This document shows, piece after piece, positions 55,701-64,000 of a DNA stretch of 64,000 bases. The position numbers and the translations under genes were made by a program. Below the pieces are notes generated by a model. The model saw only the letters and a list, made by a program, of their open reading frames with translations, was not told the origin of the DNA and did not search any database. Position 1 is the first letter of the stretch, and each line of letters begins with the position of its first letter. Origin of the DNA: Rhodoferax sp. (GTDB lineage Bacteria; Pseudomonadota; Gammaproteobacteria; Burkholderiales; Burkholderiaceae_C); assembly GCA_024235935.1 (NCBI GenBank), contig JACKLL010000001.1, positions 1 to 64,000 on the forward strand. Direction: 5' to 3'.

Positions 55701-57566
55701 CTACGAGGTCTGCCGGGACGTGCGGGCCGCCGCACCGCGCGCCCAGATCTGCCCCGCCGACACGATTCCGATCAGGGCAACGCCGATCAGGTCGGACTGC
55801 CAGCCCGGCTTGATCAGCACCAGCGCAGCCACGATCAGCAGGATCCGTTCCCACCAGCGCGCCGGGCCAAAGAAGAAGTAGGAGTGCAGACCACCCGCCA
55901 GGCAGACGACCCCCACCGTCGCGGTCAGCGCCGACGACACCATGGTGGACACATCACCCATCAGCAGCAGCGACGGTGCCGACACGAACATGAAGGGAAT
56001 GATGTAGCCGGTCAGTCCGAGCTTGACGGCAGCCCAGCTGGTCTGCATCAGCGTTCCGCGCGAGATGCCGTTGGCCGCATAGACCGCCATCGCCACCGGC
56101 GGCGTGATGGCCGACAGCACGGCGAAATAAAGCACGAACAGGTGGGCCGCCTCGACCTGCACCCCCAGTTTGACCAGCGCCGGCACCAGCAGCGCGACCT
56201 GCACGATGTAGGCCGGCGTGGTCGGCAGTCCCATGCCCAGCAGAATGCCGGCCAGCATGGTCAGCAACAGCGCCAGGATCAGCGAGTTCTGCGACAGCGC
56301 CAGCACGATACCGGTGAAGGCCAGGCCCAGGCCGGTGAGCGTGATGGTGCCGATCACGATGCCTGCGCAGGCACAGGCCAGCGCCACCACCAGCGTATTG
56401 CGCGCGCCGGATTCCAGCGCCTCGATGATGGCTTGCAGCGTGAAGGTCTTGCGCGTACTGGCGCGTAGCCAGGTGGTGGGAATGACCGAGCCGATGCCGC
56501 ACAAGGCCGAGAAGGCGGCGCTGTAACCCGCCAGCAGCACGACCACGATCACGACCAGCGGCAGAAACAGGTGACCGCGCTCGACCATCACCTCGCGCAG
56601 GCGCGGCAGGTCGGCCTTGGGCAGTCCGACCAGGCCAATGCGCCGGGCTTCGAAATGCACGGCCATGAACACGGCCAGGTAATACAGCACGGCCGGCAGA
56701 ATCGCGAACCCGGCCACGGTGAGATAGGAGACGCCCAGGAACTCCGCCATGACGAAGGCCGCCGCGCCCATGATGGGCGGCATCAGCTGACCACCGGTGG
56801 AAGCCACTGCTTCCACCGCGCCAGCAAACGCGGGCCGATAACCGGTGCGCATCATCAGCGGAATGGTGAAGGTCCCCGTGGTCATGACATTGGCCACGGC
56901 GCTGCCCGATACCGTACCGAACAGGCTGCTGGTGATCACCGCCACCTTGGCAGGGCCACCGGAGGTATGACCCGCCAGCGCCAAAGCAAAGTCCATGAAC
57001 AGTTGCCCCGCCCCGCTGCGTTCGACGAAGGCACCGAACAGGATGAACAGCATCACATAGGTGGCCGACACATACAGCGGAATGCCGAAGATGCCTTCGG
57101 TCGTCAGGTAGATCTGGTCGAGCATGATGCCGACCGACTGGTTGCCGATGGTGAGACCATACGCAAGGAAAACCATGGCGGTGATCGGCAAGGCCCATCC
57201 GGTCGCACGCCGTGTGGCCTCGAGCACCAGCACGACGAGCGCGCCCCCGAACACATAGTCGGCGATGCGGGGATCGTCGACGTAGTACATGCGGTTCTGG
57301 ATGTAGGACAGATTCATGCTGGGATACAGCGCAGCGGCAGCGGCCGCCAGCACCAGCAGAACATCGAACCAGCCGACCCGCTCCGCCGTGCCGTGGCGCC
57401 CGGGCATGATCAGAAAGGCCATCACCAGCGCGAAGGCCAGATGGGAGCCCCGCATCACATAGGCGTCGGGCGGGCCCACGAAGGCCACGACCAGATGAAA
57501 CACCGACATTGCCACCGCAACGGTGGTGATCAGGCGACGCGAGACGACCGAAGGCAGAGCCAGCAT
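55701..57566 (-). CDS. TRAP transporter fused permease (4TM/12TM), TAXI-associated
   Basis: A 621-residue membrane protein joining the DctQ-like and DctM-like parts: small-subunit-like helices in the first 150 residues, then the DctM core with FGTVSGSAVANVMTTGTFTIPLMMRTG and GGQLMPPIMGAAAFVMAE. The fused form is typical of TAXI systems. ATG 57566 has a GGAG site. It lies 104 bp after the TAXI binding-protein gene. Substrates in related systems include glutamate and 2-oxoglutarate, but none can be assigned here. Confidence 0.92.
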   Translation of the reverse strand: MLALPSVVSRRLITTVAVAMSVFHLVVAFVGPPDAYVMRGSHLAFALVMAFLIMPGRHGTAERVGWFDVLLVLAAAAAALYPSMNLSYIQNRMYYVDDPRIADYVFGGALVVLVLEATRRATGWALPITAMVFLAYGLTIGNQSVGIMLDQIYLTTEGIFGIPLYVSATYVMLFILFGAFVERSGAGQLFMDFALALAGHTSGGPAKVAVITSSLFGTVSGSAVANVMTTGTFTIPLMMRTGYRPAFAGAVEAVASTGGQLMPPIMGAAAFVMAEFLGVSYLTVAGFAILPAVLYYLAVFMAVHFEARRIGLVGLPKADLPRLREVMVERGHLFLPLVVIVVVLLAGYSAAFSALCGIGSVIPTTWLRASTRKTFTLQAIIEALESGARNTLVVALACACAGIVIGTITLTGLGLAFTGIVLALSQNSLILALLLTMLAGILLGMGLPTTPAYIVQVALLVPALVKLGVQVEAAHLFVLYFAVLSAITPPVAMAVYAANGISRGTLMQTSWAAVKLGLTGYIIPFMFVSAPSLLLMGDVSTMVSSALTATVGVVCLAGGLHSYFFFGPARWWERILLIVAALVLIKPGWQSDLIGVALIGIVSAGQIWARGAAARTSRQTS

Positions 57567-57670
57567 GCAGGTACTCCGGCACCCGCAGGCGCCAAGAAGA
57601 TGACAAGGCACCCGTCAGCGGGGTGCCACAAAGGCATGGCGGACGCCTCCGGCGCCCGCCACCGGCACGC

Positions 57671-58606
57671 TCAGAGCGCGCCGACTTCCTTGTAGAACTT
57701 CAATGCACCCTTGTGCAGCGGCACGCCAATGTCTTCAGCCATCATCTTCGGCGTAACAGCCCCCATGGCCTTGGCGATCGCAGCCAGATCGGCCTTGTTG
57801 TCGACCATGCCCTTGAGCACCTTGTAGACCACATCCTCGGCCAGGTCACAACGTGCGATCAGGTGTGTGGCGTAACCGATCGTCGGCACGTCCTGGGTCT
57901 GCTTGGGATAGCTGCCAGCCGGGATCACCAGCTTGGTATAGCCCGGATTGAGCTTGCGCATGGCCTGGAACTTGTCGTCCGGAATGCTGATGAGCTTGAT
58001 GTCGCGCGCCGAGGCCAGATCCATGATGGCCGAGGCCGGTACTGTCGTTCCCAGCGTGAACGCCTGCGCATTGTTGTCCTTCATCAGCGAGACCGCATCG
58101 GTGTACGAGACATAGCTGACGCGCGACATGTCCTGGTACTTCATGCCGTACACCTCGAGCGACTGCATGCTGATGAATTCGGCCGTGTTGCCCTTGGGTT
58201 GCACCGCCAGCGACTTGCCCTTGAGGTCGCCGATCGAATGGATGCCGGCGTCGGCATTGGCCACGACCTGGTAATACTGCGGGTACAGGCTGGCAACGTT
58301 GCAGACGTTCCTGGTGGGCTTGTCAAAGGGCGCCTTGCCGGCAACACCATCGACGGTGGAAATGGAATTTCCGAAACCCATGTCGGCCTTGCCGCCGTCG
58401 ACGCCCTTGACGTTGGCGATGCCGGCTCCCGGCAATACCTGCACCTTGAGACCGGCCTTGTCGGCGATGTTGGCGATGGCGCCACCGAGCGGGTACCAGG
58501 ATCCGCCCTGGGGGCCGGTCATCAACTTGACCTGCTGGCCATGCGCGGCGCCGACACATGCGACGGCGGCGAAAACGACGGACAGGGTCTTGGTGGAAAT
58601 GGACAC
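57671..58606 (-). CDS. TAXI family TRAP transporter solute-binding protein
   Basis: A 311-residue periplasmic protein. The start is GTG 58606 with an AAGGAG site. Residues 1-23 are a signal peptide (SISTKTLSVVFAAVACVG, then AAHGQQ). The mature protein has the TAXI opening LMTGPQGGSWYPLGGAIANIA and LPGAGIANVKGVDGGKADMGF. It is first in the operon with the fused permease. The 243 bp upstream to the IS edge hold its promoter region; no other gene is seen there. Confidence 0.9.
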   Translation of the reverse strand: MSISTKTLSVVFAAVACVGAAHGQQVKLMTGPQGGSWYPLGGAIANIADKAGLKVQVLPGAGIANVKGVDGGKADMGFGNSISTVDGVAGKAPFDKPTRNVCNVASLYPQYYQVVANADAGIHSIGDLKGKSLAVQPKGNTAEFISMQSLEVYGMKYQDMSRVSYVSYTDAVSLMKDNNAQAFTLGTTVPASAIMDLASARDIKLISIPDDKFQAMRKLNPGYTKLVIPAGSYPKQTQDVPTIGYATHLIARCDLAEDVVYKVLKGMVDNKADLAAIAKAMGAVTPKMMAEDIGVPLHKGALKFYKEVGAL

Positions 58607-58849
58607 GTTGTGCTCCTTGCTTGTATTTGTACGTGAGGGCCGGACCGGCAGCGTGCCGATCGGACAGGGATGGGGCGTGCGCCCCGGCGCGGGTGATGAG
58701 CACCGCACGCGAAGGTGGGTTTCAGTGGTGTCTTGTCTCCTTGCCTGTCAGATGATATTCAGGACTTCATGCGGCCTCGGCGCGCATCCAGTCCCTCTGC
58801 GTCAAGTGTGCCCGCGATTGCGCCGTCGCGTCAAGCGCCACTACAGGCT

Positions 58850-60458
58850 TGACAGCGCAAAGTCGTAATGTCCCCTTTTAGCCAGATTCAAATGTCCCCT
58901 TTGGTATTTAGGGGCGATCATGGTCGAGGTGGTACAGATGAGTTTGAAGGAAGCTGACCGGTACGCGGTGATCCAACAAGTCGTTGAACGCACGATGGGC
59001 CAGTCAGATGCTGCTCTGTGGCTGGGCATCTCGGTGCGTCAGGTCAAGCGTTTGGCACGCGCAGTACGCCTGGACGGAGCCCAAGGGGTTGTATCCAGGC
59101 GCTGGGGTGTTGCGAGCAACCGACGGATTTCGTCAGCCGTGCAAGAGCGGTTTGTCGGCCTGGTGCGCGAGCACTACGCCGACTTTGGACCCACTCTGGC
59201 GTGCGAGTACCTGGCGGCCCAGCACGGCTACACGGGCAGTAGGGAGACACTGCGCGGTTGGATGATGGACGCTGGATTGTGGAAGGCCAGGCGCTCGCGC
59301 GCGCGGCGCATTCACAGCCCGCGAGAGCGGCGCAGCCGCCTGGGCGAGCTGGTCCAGATTGACGGCAGCCCACATGCCTGGTTCGAGGAGCGCGCGGGCA
59401 AATGCTGCCTCATCGCCTTCATCGATGATGCCACCGGCGCGTTGCTGCAGGCGTGCTTCTACCCCGTGGAGTCCACCAATGCGTACCTGCACAGCTTGCA
59501 GCGCTATGTGGCTGTTCACGGCCGCCCGCTGGCGCTGTACAGCGACCGGCACAGCATCTTTACCAAACACGACCCCGAGGATCCCACGCCCACGCAGTTC
59601 GAGCGCGCCGTTGGCGAACTCAATATCGAGTCCATCCTGGCCTACTCGCCCCAGGCCAAGGGGCGGGTGGAACGTGCGTTTCAGACTCTGCAGGATCGCC
59701 TGGTCAAGGCACTGCGCATGGCCAGGATCAACACCATCGAGACCGCCAATGCCTGGCTACCCACGTACTTGATCAAGCACAACGCTCGCTTTGTGCGCTT
59801 GGCAGCGGACAGCGCCAATGCCCACCGAGCGTTCGATGGCGATGCACGCGATCTGGCTCGTGTGTGCGCCCACCACTACGCGCGCGTGCTGTCCAAGACG
59901 CTCACTTGCCAGTTCAAGGGCCGCATGCTGGTGATCCTCACCAAGCCCGATCAGCCTCGCTACGGGCTGCGAGGACAAGCTGTCAAGATCATCGAACACC
60001 TGGACGGTGAGCTGGAACTTCTGTGGGGCATCGAGGCATTACCCTTCAAGACTTTCGAGCGGCATCAGCACCTGAGTGCTACTCGCGTTGCCGACGACAA
60101 GATGATCAATGCACGGGTCGATGAGGTGCTGACCAAAGAGGCTGCACGGCTACGCAAACTAAAGGAGCAGGTGGCTTCGCATAACGCATCCACGAAGTCT
60201 CCGCAAACCAAGGGCATGGGTATCGTCGCTCTTCGCGCGCACCGGGCACCCGCGCCCGCCGCGGATAACTGAGCTGCCCACACCACACGGGTGTGGACAG
60301 CCGGCGAGTACGCCGGTCCCTCAGTTACCCACCGCTCCCCGTTTCTTCGCCTTCGGCCTGACGCGCTTACGCTTGCCAAGACCTTGTTCAAAACGAACAA
60401 CCCGAAAGGGGACATTTCAATCTGGCACAAAAGGGGACATTTCAATTTGGCGTTGACA
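58850..60458 (+). mobile_element. ISNCY-type (IS1202-like) insertion sequence, 1609 bp, with 15-bp target duplication
   Basis: The element begins TGACAGCGC and ends with its imperfect inverse GCGTTGACA. Each end carries two copies of ATGTCCCCTTT spaced about 23 bp, in inverted orientation at the two ends, within about 52-bp imperfect inverted repeats. It is flanked by GCGCCACTACAGGCT at 58835-58849 and 60459-60473 (15 bp). Long target duplications fit IS1202-like ISNCY elements. The transposase gene is intact. The right duplication contains the stop codon of aroE, so the element sits exactly at the end of that gene. Confidence 0.9.
58920..60272 (+). CDS. ISNCY family transposase
   Basis: A 450-residue protein with an N-terminal HTH (SDAALWLGISVRQVKRLARAVR, residues 29-50) and an rve-type integrase core. 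Catalytic residues are D148 (LVQIDGSPHAW), D209 (LYSDRHSIF) and E251 (AKGRVERAFQTLQ). The D-D-E pattern and KGxVE context are intact. No frameshift is seen. The first ATG (58920) and the ATG at 58938 are both possible starts. Confidence 0.93.
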   Translation: MVEVVQMSLKEADRYAVIQQVVERTMGQSDAALWLGISVRQVKRLARAVRLDGAQGVVSRRWGVASNRRISSAVQERFVGLVREHYADFGPTLACEYLAAQHGYTGSRETLRGWMMDAGLWKARRSRARRIHSPRERRSRLGELVQIDGSPHAWFEERAGKCCLIAFIDDATGALLQACFYPVESTNAYLHSLQRYVAVHGRPLALYSDRHSIFTKHDPEDPTPTQFERAVGELNIESILAYSPQAKGRVERAFQTLQDRLVKALRMARINTIETANAWLPTYLIKHNARFVRLAADSANAHRAFDGDARDLARVCAHHYARVLSKTLTCQFKGRMLVILTKPDQPRYGLRGQAVKIIEHLDGELELLWGIEALPFKTFERHQHLSATRVADDKMINARVDEVLTKEAARLRKLKEQVASHNASTKSPQTKGMGIVALRAHRAPAPAADN

Positions 60459-60464
60459 GCGCCA

Positions 60465-61304
60465 CTACAGGCTCTTCTCGACCAGCGCTCGCAATGCGGG
60501 TGTGACATGGGGCATCACGCCGAACCAGGCCTCGAACGCCGGCCGCGCCTGGTGCAGCAACATGCCCAGCCCGCCGACCGTCCGGTTGCCACGCGCCTGC
60601 GCGGCCGCCAGCAAGGGCGTGCGCAAGGGGACATAGACCAGGTCGGATACCAACGCATCCGCAGGAAGCAGGTCCAGCGACAGATCCAGTGGCGGCTGCT
60701 CCCCCATGCCCTGGCTGGTGGTGTTGACCAGCAACGCTGCGCCTTCCAGCGCCGCATGCCGGTCTTCCCACGGCACGGCGACCACCGGCGCACCGAACTC
60801 CCGCGCCAGCGCCAGCGCCTTGTCGGGCGAACGGTTGCACAGCCGGATCTCGGTGACGCCCTTGTCGGCCAGGCCCACGATGATCGCGCGCGCGGCCCCC
60901 CCCGCGCCCATCACCGCAACCGGGCCGGCCGCAGGCGTCCAGTCCGGGGCTTCGGACATGAGGCTCTCCATATAACCGTAGGCGTCGGTGTTGCGACCAG
61001 CCAGCGAGCCATCCGGCTGCACGACGACGGTGTTGACGGCACCGATGCGCCGTGCCACCGGATCGACGTGGTCGACCAGCGCCATGGCGGCGACCTTGTG
61101 CGGGATCGTCAGATTGCAGCCGGCGATGCCGAGCACCGGCAAGGCCCGCAAGGCCTGGCCCAGATTCTCGGGGGCCACCGGCAGCAGCACATAGCTGCCG
61201 CGCAGACCCAGTTGCGCAATCCAGTGGTTGTGGATGTCGGGCGAGCGCGAATGGGACACTGGCCAGCCCATCAGGCCGGCGACGACGAAAGGACGATGGT
61301 TCAT
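60465..61304 (-). CDS. aroE: shikimate dehydrogenase
   Basis: A 279-residue AroE: SHSRSPDIHN binds shikimate, K70 in LTIPHK and D107 in GRNTDAYG form the catalytic pair, and VAVMGAGGAARAII binds NADP. ATG 61304 gives the usual length. It catalyses the NADPH-dependent reduction of 3-dehydroshikimate in aromatic amino acid biosynthesis. The stop codon lies in the target duplication of the ISNCY element, so the last codons and stop are preserved, but any native downstream terminator has been moved 1.6 kb away. Confidence 0.92.
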   Translation of the reverse strand: MNHRPFVVAGLMGWPVSHSRSPDIHNHWIAQLGLRGSYVLLPVAPENLGQALRALPVLGIAGCNLTIPHKVAAMALVDHVDPVARRIGAVNTVVVQPDGSLAGRNTDAYGYMESLMSEAPDWTPAAGPVAVMGAGGAARAIIVGLADKGVTEIRLCNRSPDKALALAREFGAPVVAVPWEDRHAALEGAALLVNTTSQGMGEQPPLDLSLDLLPADALVSDLVYVPLRTPLLAAAQARGNRTVGGLGMLLHQARPAFEAWFGVMPHVTPALRALVEKSL

Positions 61305-61426
61305 GTTGTGCGGACTATCTTTCGGAGAAATTGGAGAAGGATTGCGGGCATTTTGACTGCTTCCGCATAACAGCCCGACTGGCGGCATGGCACTGCGCGC
61401 GGAAACCCCGACAATGCCGGCCATCC

Positions 61427-62329
61427 ATGACCTCCCATTACCTGCAACTGGTCGCGTTGTCCGCCGTGTGGGGGTCATCCTTCATGCTCACGCGCTTTGC
61501 GGCGCCGCTGCTCGGACCCAACCTGCTGGCCACATTGCGCATGGGCATGGCGGCCATCGCACTGGCCGCCATCATGCGTGTGCTGCGCATGCCCTGGCCA
61601 TGGGCGCACTGGCGTGAACTGGGCCTGCTGGCCTTGCTCGGGGTCGCCGCACCCCACGCAATGTTCGCCTGGTCGGCCCTCTACATGCCTGCCGGGTATG
61701 CGGCGCTGCTGTATGTGAGCGCGGTGCTGTTCGGTGCTTTCGCATCAGCCTGGATGAAAGAAGAAGCCTTGACCGGCCTGAAGCTGACCGGCTGCCTGCT
61801 GGGCATCGTCGGTGCCGCCCTGGTCGTGCAACTCGGCCCGGTGCAGCCGACACCGCGCCTGCTGCTCGCCGTTGCGATCACCGTCATCGGCTCCGCGGTG
61901 TCCGGCATGTCCACCCCCTTGCTCAAGCGCGCCGTCAAGCGCATGGAGCCACTGGCCATCACGGCCGGCATGCATGCCATTGCCTTCCTGCTGCTGCTGC
62001 CCGGGGCTGTGTTCGAACTGCCGCGCGCCCGTTTCGACCCCGGCGCACTGGCCGCGGTGTTCATGATGGGCACCTTCACCTCGGGCGTCGCATGGTGGAT
62101 GTACGCGCGGCTGATGCGGCACCTCTCGCCGCTGGCCGGGCTGAGCTCGACCTTCATGATCACCGGCTTCGGCGTACTGTGGGCCGTCGTCTTCCTGGGC
62201 GAGAAGGTCGACAGCGGCCTGTATCTGGGCGGCGGCGTCCTGCTGTTGTCCTGCCTGCTGGTCTCGGGGGTCGATCCGCGGCCATCAGTGCGCGCTGCGC
62301 TGGCCCGGCTGCACAGCCGGCGCACATGA
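61427..62329 (+). CDS. EamA/DMT family transporter (first of tandem pair)
   Basis: A 300-residue permease with ten hydrophobic helices in two EamA repeats. The opening HYLQLVALSAVWGSSFMLTRFA and the central KRAVKRMEPLAITAGMHA are shared with the next gene, so the two are tandem paralogues. DMT proteins export or import small metabolites; the substrate is unknown. It is divergent from aroE across 122 bp. Confidence 0.87.
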   Translation: MTSHYLQLVALSAVWGSSFMLTRFAAPLLGPNLLATLRMGMAAIALAAIMRVLRMPWPWAHWRELGLLALLGVAAPHAMFAWSALYMPAGYAALLYVSAVLFGAFASAWMKEEALTGLKLTGCLLGIVGAALVVQLGPVQPTPRLLLAVAITVIGSAVSGMSTPLLKRAVKRMEPLAITAGMHAIAFLLLLPGAVFELPRARFDPGALAAVFMMGTFTSGVAWWMYARLMRHLSPLAGLSSTFMITGFGVLWAVVFLGEKVDSGLYLGGGVLLLSCLLVSGVDPRPSVRAALARLHSRRT

Positions 62330-62390
62330 AACGACGCCGGTCGCATCGGACCCGCTGTGGCGCCTGGCAATGCACCACAATCGGTCATCC

Positions 62391-63287
62391 ATGCAGAACA
62401 AGTATTTCGCCCAGCTGGCGGCCTTGTCGATTCTCTGGGGCGCCACCTTCCTGTTCACCCGGGTCGCGACACCCGAAATCGGCCCCAGCCTGACGGCCGC
62501 CGGCCGGATCGGACTGGGCGCCGCCACGCTGGCCGTGATCATGGCCGTCTCGCGCCACCGCTGGCCGTGGGAGCACTGGCGTGCGCTGACCGTGCTGGCG
62601 GCACTGAGCATTGCGGGACCGCACTTCCTGTTTGCCTGGTCCTCACAATACCTGCCGGCCGGCTACAGCGCGGTGCTCAGCGTGACTTCGGTGATGTTCG
62701 GCACCTTCACATCAGCCTGGCTGCGCGAGGACACCTTGACGCGATCCAAAGTCATTGGCTGCATCGCCGGTTTCTCAGGCGTGGCGCTGGTCGTGCAACT
62801 GGGCCCGATGCGCCCCACGACCGAACTGGTGGTGGCCGCGATGATTGCGATCTGCGGCTCGGCGCTGTCGGGCTCGTCGGCCCCCCTGCTCAAGCGGGCG
62901 ACCAAGAAGATGGAGCCGCTGGCCATCACTGCCGCCATGCATGTACTGGCCTTCGGGATGATGCTGCCCAGCGCGATATGGACTTTTCCGGCTGCAAATT
63001 TCACGCCCGGAGCCGTCACTTCGGTGGCGATCATGGGCATCTGCACCTCGGGCCTGGCCTACTGGCAGTACATGCGCATCGTGCAAAAGGTCAGCCCGGT
63101 CGCGGCACTGAGTTCGACCTTCATGGCGACCATCTCGGGCATCATCTGGGGCCATCTGCTGCTGGACGAGAAATTCACCGGAACCACCTATATTGGCGGA
63201 TTGCTGGTGCTCTCGGCCACCGTGCTGGTGACGGGCTTCAATCCCTGGCGCAAGGCCGTCCCGCCGACCGATCCCTCGCGGCCCTGA
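62391..63287 (+). CDS. EamA/DMT family transporter (second of tandem pair)
   Basis: A 298-residue ten-helix permease with SILWGATFLFTRVATP and KRATKKMEPLAITAAMHV matching the upstream paralogue; the LVVQLGP block is identical in both. ATG 62391 is preferred to 62370 because the family starts a few residues before the first helix. It follows the first copy by 61 bp and is probably co-transcribed. The pair may work as a heterodimer or have diverged in substrate. Confidence 0.86.
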   Translation: MQNKYFAQLAALSILWGATFLFTRVATPEIGPSLTAAGRIGLGAATLAVIMAVSRHRWPWEHWRALTVLAALSIAGPHFLFAWSSQYLPAGYSAVLSVTSVMFGTFTSAWLREDTLTRSKVIGCIAGFSGVALVVQLGPMRPTTELVVAAMIAICGSALSGSSAPLLKRATKKMEPLAITAAMHVLAFGMMLPSAIWTFPAANFTPGAVTSVAIMGICTSGLAYWQYMRIVQKVSPVAALSSTFMATISGIIWGHLLLDEKFTGTTYIGGLLVLSATVLVTGFNPWRKAVPPTDPSRP

Positions 63288-63349
63288 GCCAGCATCACGG
63301 CCTGCGGTCCGCGACGCGGCGGCTCTTCGCCAGCAGCAAGCTGCCGGGT

Positions 63350-64000
63350 CTACGCGCCCGTGCGGGCCTTGATCGGCGACAGCGCGGTCACCACATCGGC
63401 ATTCTGCGCGCGGTGGCGCAGCGCATGGTCCATCACCACCAGCGCCAGCATGGCCTCGGCAATCGGCGTCGCACGGATGCCGACACAGGGATCGTGCCGG
63501 CCCTTGGTGATCACCTCGGTACTGTTCCCTTCGATGTCGATGGACGCGCGCGGAGACAGGATGGAACTCGTCGGCTTGATGGCGATCGAGACCTCCAGGT
63601 CCTGACCACTGGTGATGCCCCCCAAGGTGCCGCCGGCATTGTTGCTGAGAAAGCCCTCCGGCGACAGTGAGTCGCCATGGGTCGTCCCGCGCTGCGCGAC
63701 ACTGGCGAACCCGGCACCGATCTCGACGCCCTTGACGGCATTGATGCCCATCATGGCGTAGGCGATATCGGCATCCATCTTGTCGAACAGCGGCTCGCCC
63801 AGCCCCACCGGCACGCCGCTGGCACTGACCCGGATACGCGCGCCGCAGGAGTCGCCCGACTTGCGCAGGGCCTCCATATAGGTTTCCAGCGCCGAGACAT
63901 CGGCCACCGGCGCGAAGAACGGATTGCGCGGCACATGCGCCCAGTCCTCGAAGCCGATCGGCTGTTCACCGATCTGCGTCATGCAGCCGCGGAACACCGT
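63350..64000 (-). CDS. aroC: chorismate synthase (partial, C-terminal part)
   Basis: 216 residues are visible before the TAG at 63350-63352; the gene continues beyond the right edge. EALRKSGDSCGARIRVSASGVPVGLGEP and SNNAGGTLGGITSGQ are chorismate synthase signatures, as is the FMN-contacting KPTSSI and RHDPCVG. It catalyses the last step of the shikimate pathway, 5-enolpyruvylshikimate-3-phosphate to chorismate, with reduced FMN. It is near aroE but not in one operon with it because the EamA pair runs the other way. Confidence 0.95.
   Translation of the reverse strand, partial: TVFRGCMTQIGEQPIGFEDWAHVPRNPFFAPVADVSALETYMEALRKSGDSCGARIRVSASGVPVGLGEPLFDKMDADIAYAMMGINAVKGVEIGAGFASVAQRGTTHGDSLSPEGFLSNNAGGTLGGITSGQDLEVSIAIKPTSSILSPRASIDIEGNSTEVITKGRHDPCVGIRATPIAEAMLALVVMDHALRHRAQNADVVTALSPIKARTGA

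Overview
The window is about 65% G+C chromosomal DNA with dense, short-spaced operons. A tandem glycine riboswitch ahead of gcvTHP, many tripartite and Liv-type carboxylate transporters, PcaR-type and LysR regulators and an IS5-type element all fit a betaproteobacterium of the order Burkholderiales, probably Comamonadaceae-like. That placement is inferred from gene content and protein style, not from a marker gene. The main theme is uptake and catabolism of aromatic and hydroaromatic acids.

Layout. 1-2.3 kb: tail of a phthalate-dioxygenase-type reductase, a Gfo/Idh/MocA dehydrogenase resembling phthalate dihydrodiol dehydrogenase, and a MarR regulator. 2.4-12.1 kb (minus strand): a likely single operon of gentisate 1,2-dioxygenase-like protein, FAH hydrolase, FMN reductase, a complete Liv-type ABC importer, two VOC proteins and an alpha/beta hydrolase, with a divergent LysR regulator. 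13.2-15.3 kb: scoAB (3-oxoacid CoA-transferase) divergent from a PAS-LuxR regulator across a palindromic spacer. 15.3-17.7 kb: class II aldolase and CMD/AhpD-like enzyme, separated by an IS5-family insertion. 17.8-24.9 kb: carotenoid oxygenase, DUF2254, an SDR-thioesterase pair divergent from ETF-ubiquinone oxidoreductase, and a diguanylate cyclase. 25.0-29.9 kb: glycine riboswitch and gcvT-gcvH-gcvP. 30-36 kb: small membrane protein, GST, DUF3095, arfB, a DapA-like enzyme and a 7TMR-DISM diguanylate cyclase.

36.1-50.9 kb is the most coherent catabolic island. A TRAP importer is divergent from a TetR-Gfo/Idh-aroQ-shikimate dehydrogenase operon. That operon converges on a large minus-strand operon of livKHMGF, an HPPD-like gene, a 3-dehydroshikimate dehydratase-like gene and pcaB, with a divergent PcaR-like IclR regulator. 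Together they would import quinate or shikimate and convert it through 3-dehydroquinate and 3-dehydroshikimate to protocatechuate. Protocatechuate dioxygenase (pcaGH) is not in the window. The QsuB/QuiC1 fusion protein known elsewhere is split here into two genes.

50.9-54.6 kb is a signalling island: a REC-Hpt protein with an apparent ATT start, an unusual HTH-REC regulator, a lone REC protein, and a kinase-like/HD-GYP fusion that has lost the phospho-acceptor histidine. 55-58.6 kb: a GST and a TAXI-type TRAP system. 58.8-60.5 kb: an ISNCY-type insertion with 15-bp target duplication, placed exactly at the 3' end of aroE. 60.5-64 kb: aroE, two tandem EamA transporters and the C-terminal part of aroC. 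No rRNA, tRNA or CRISPR array was recognised.
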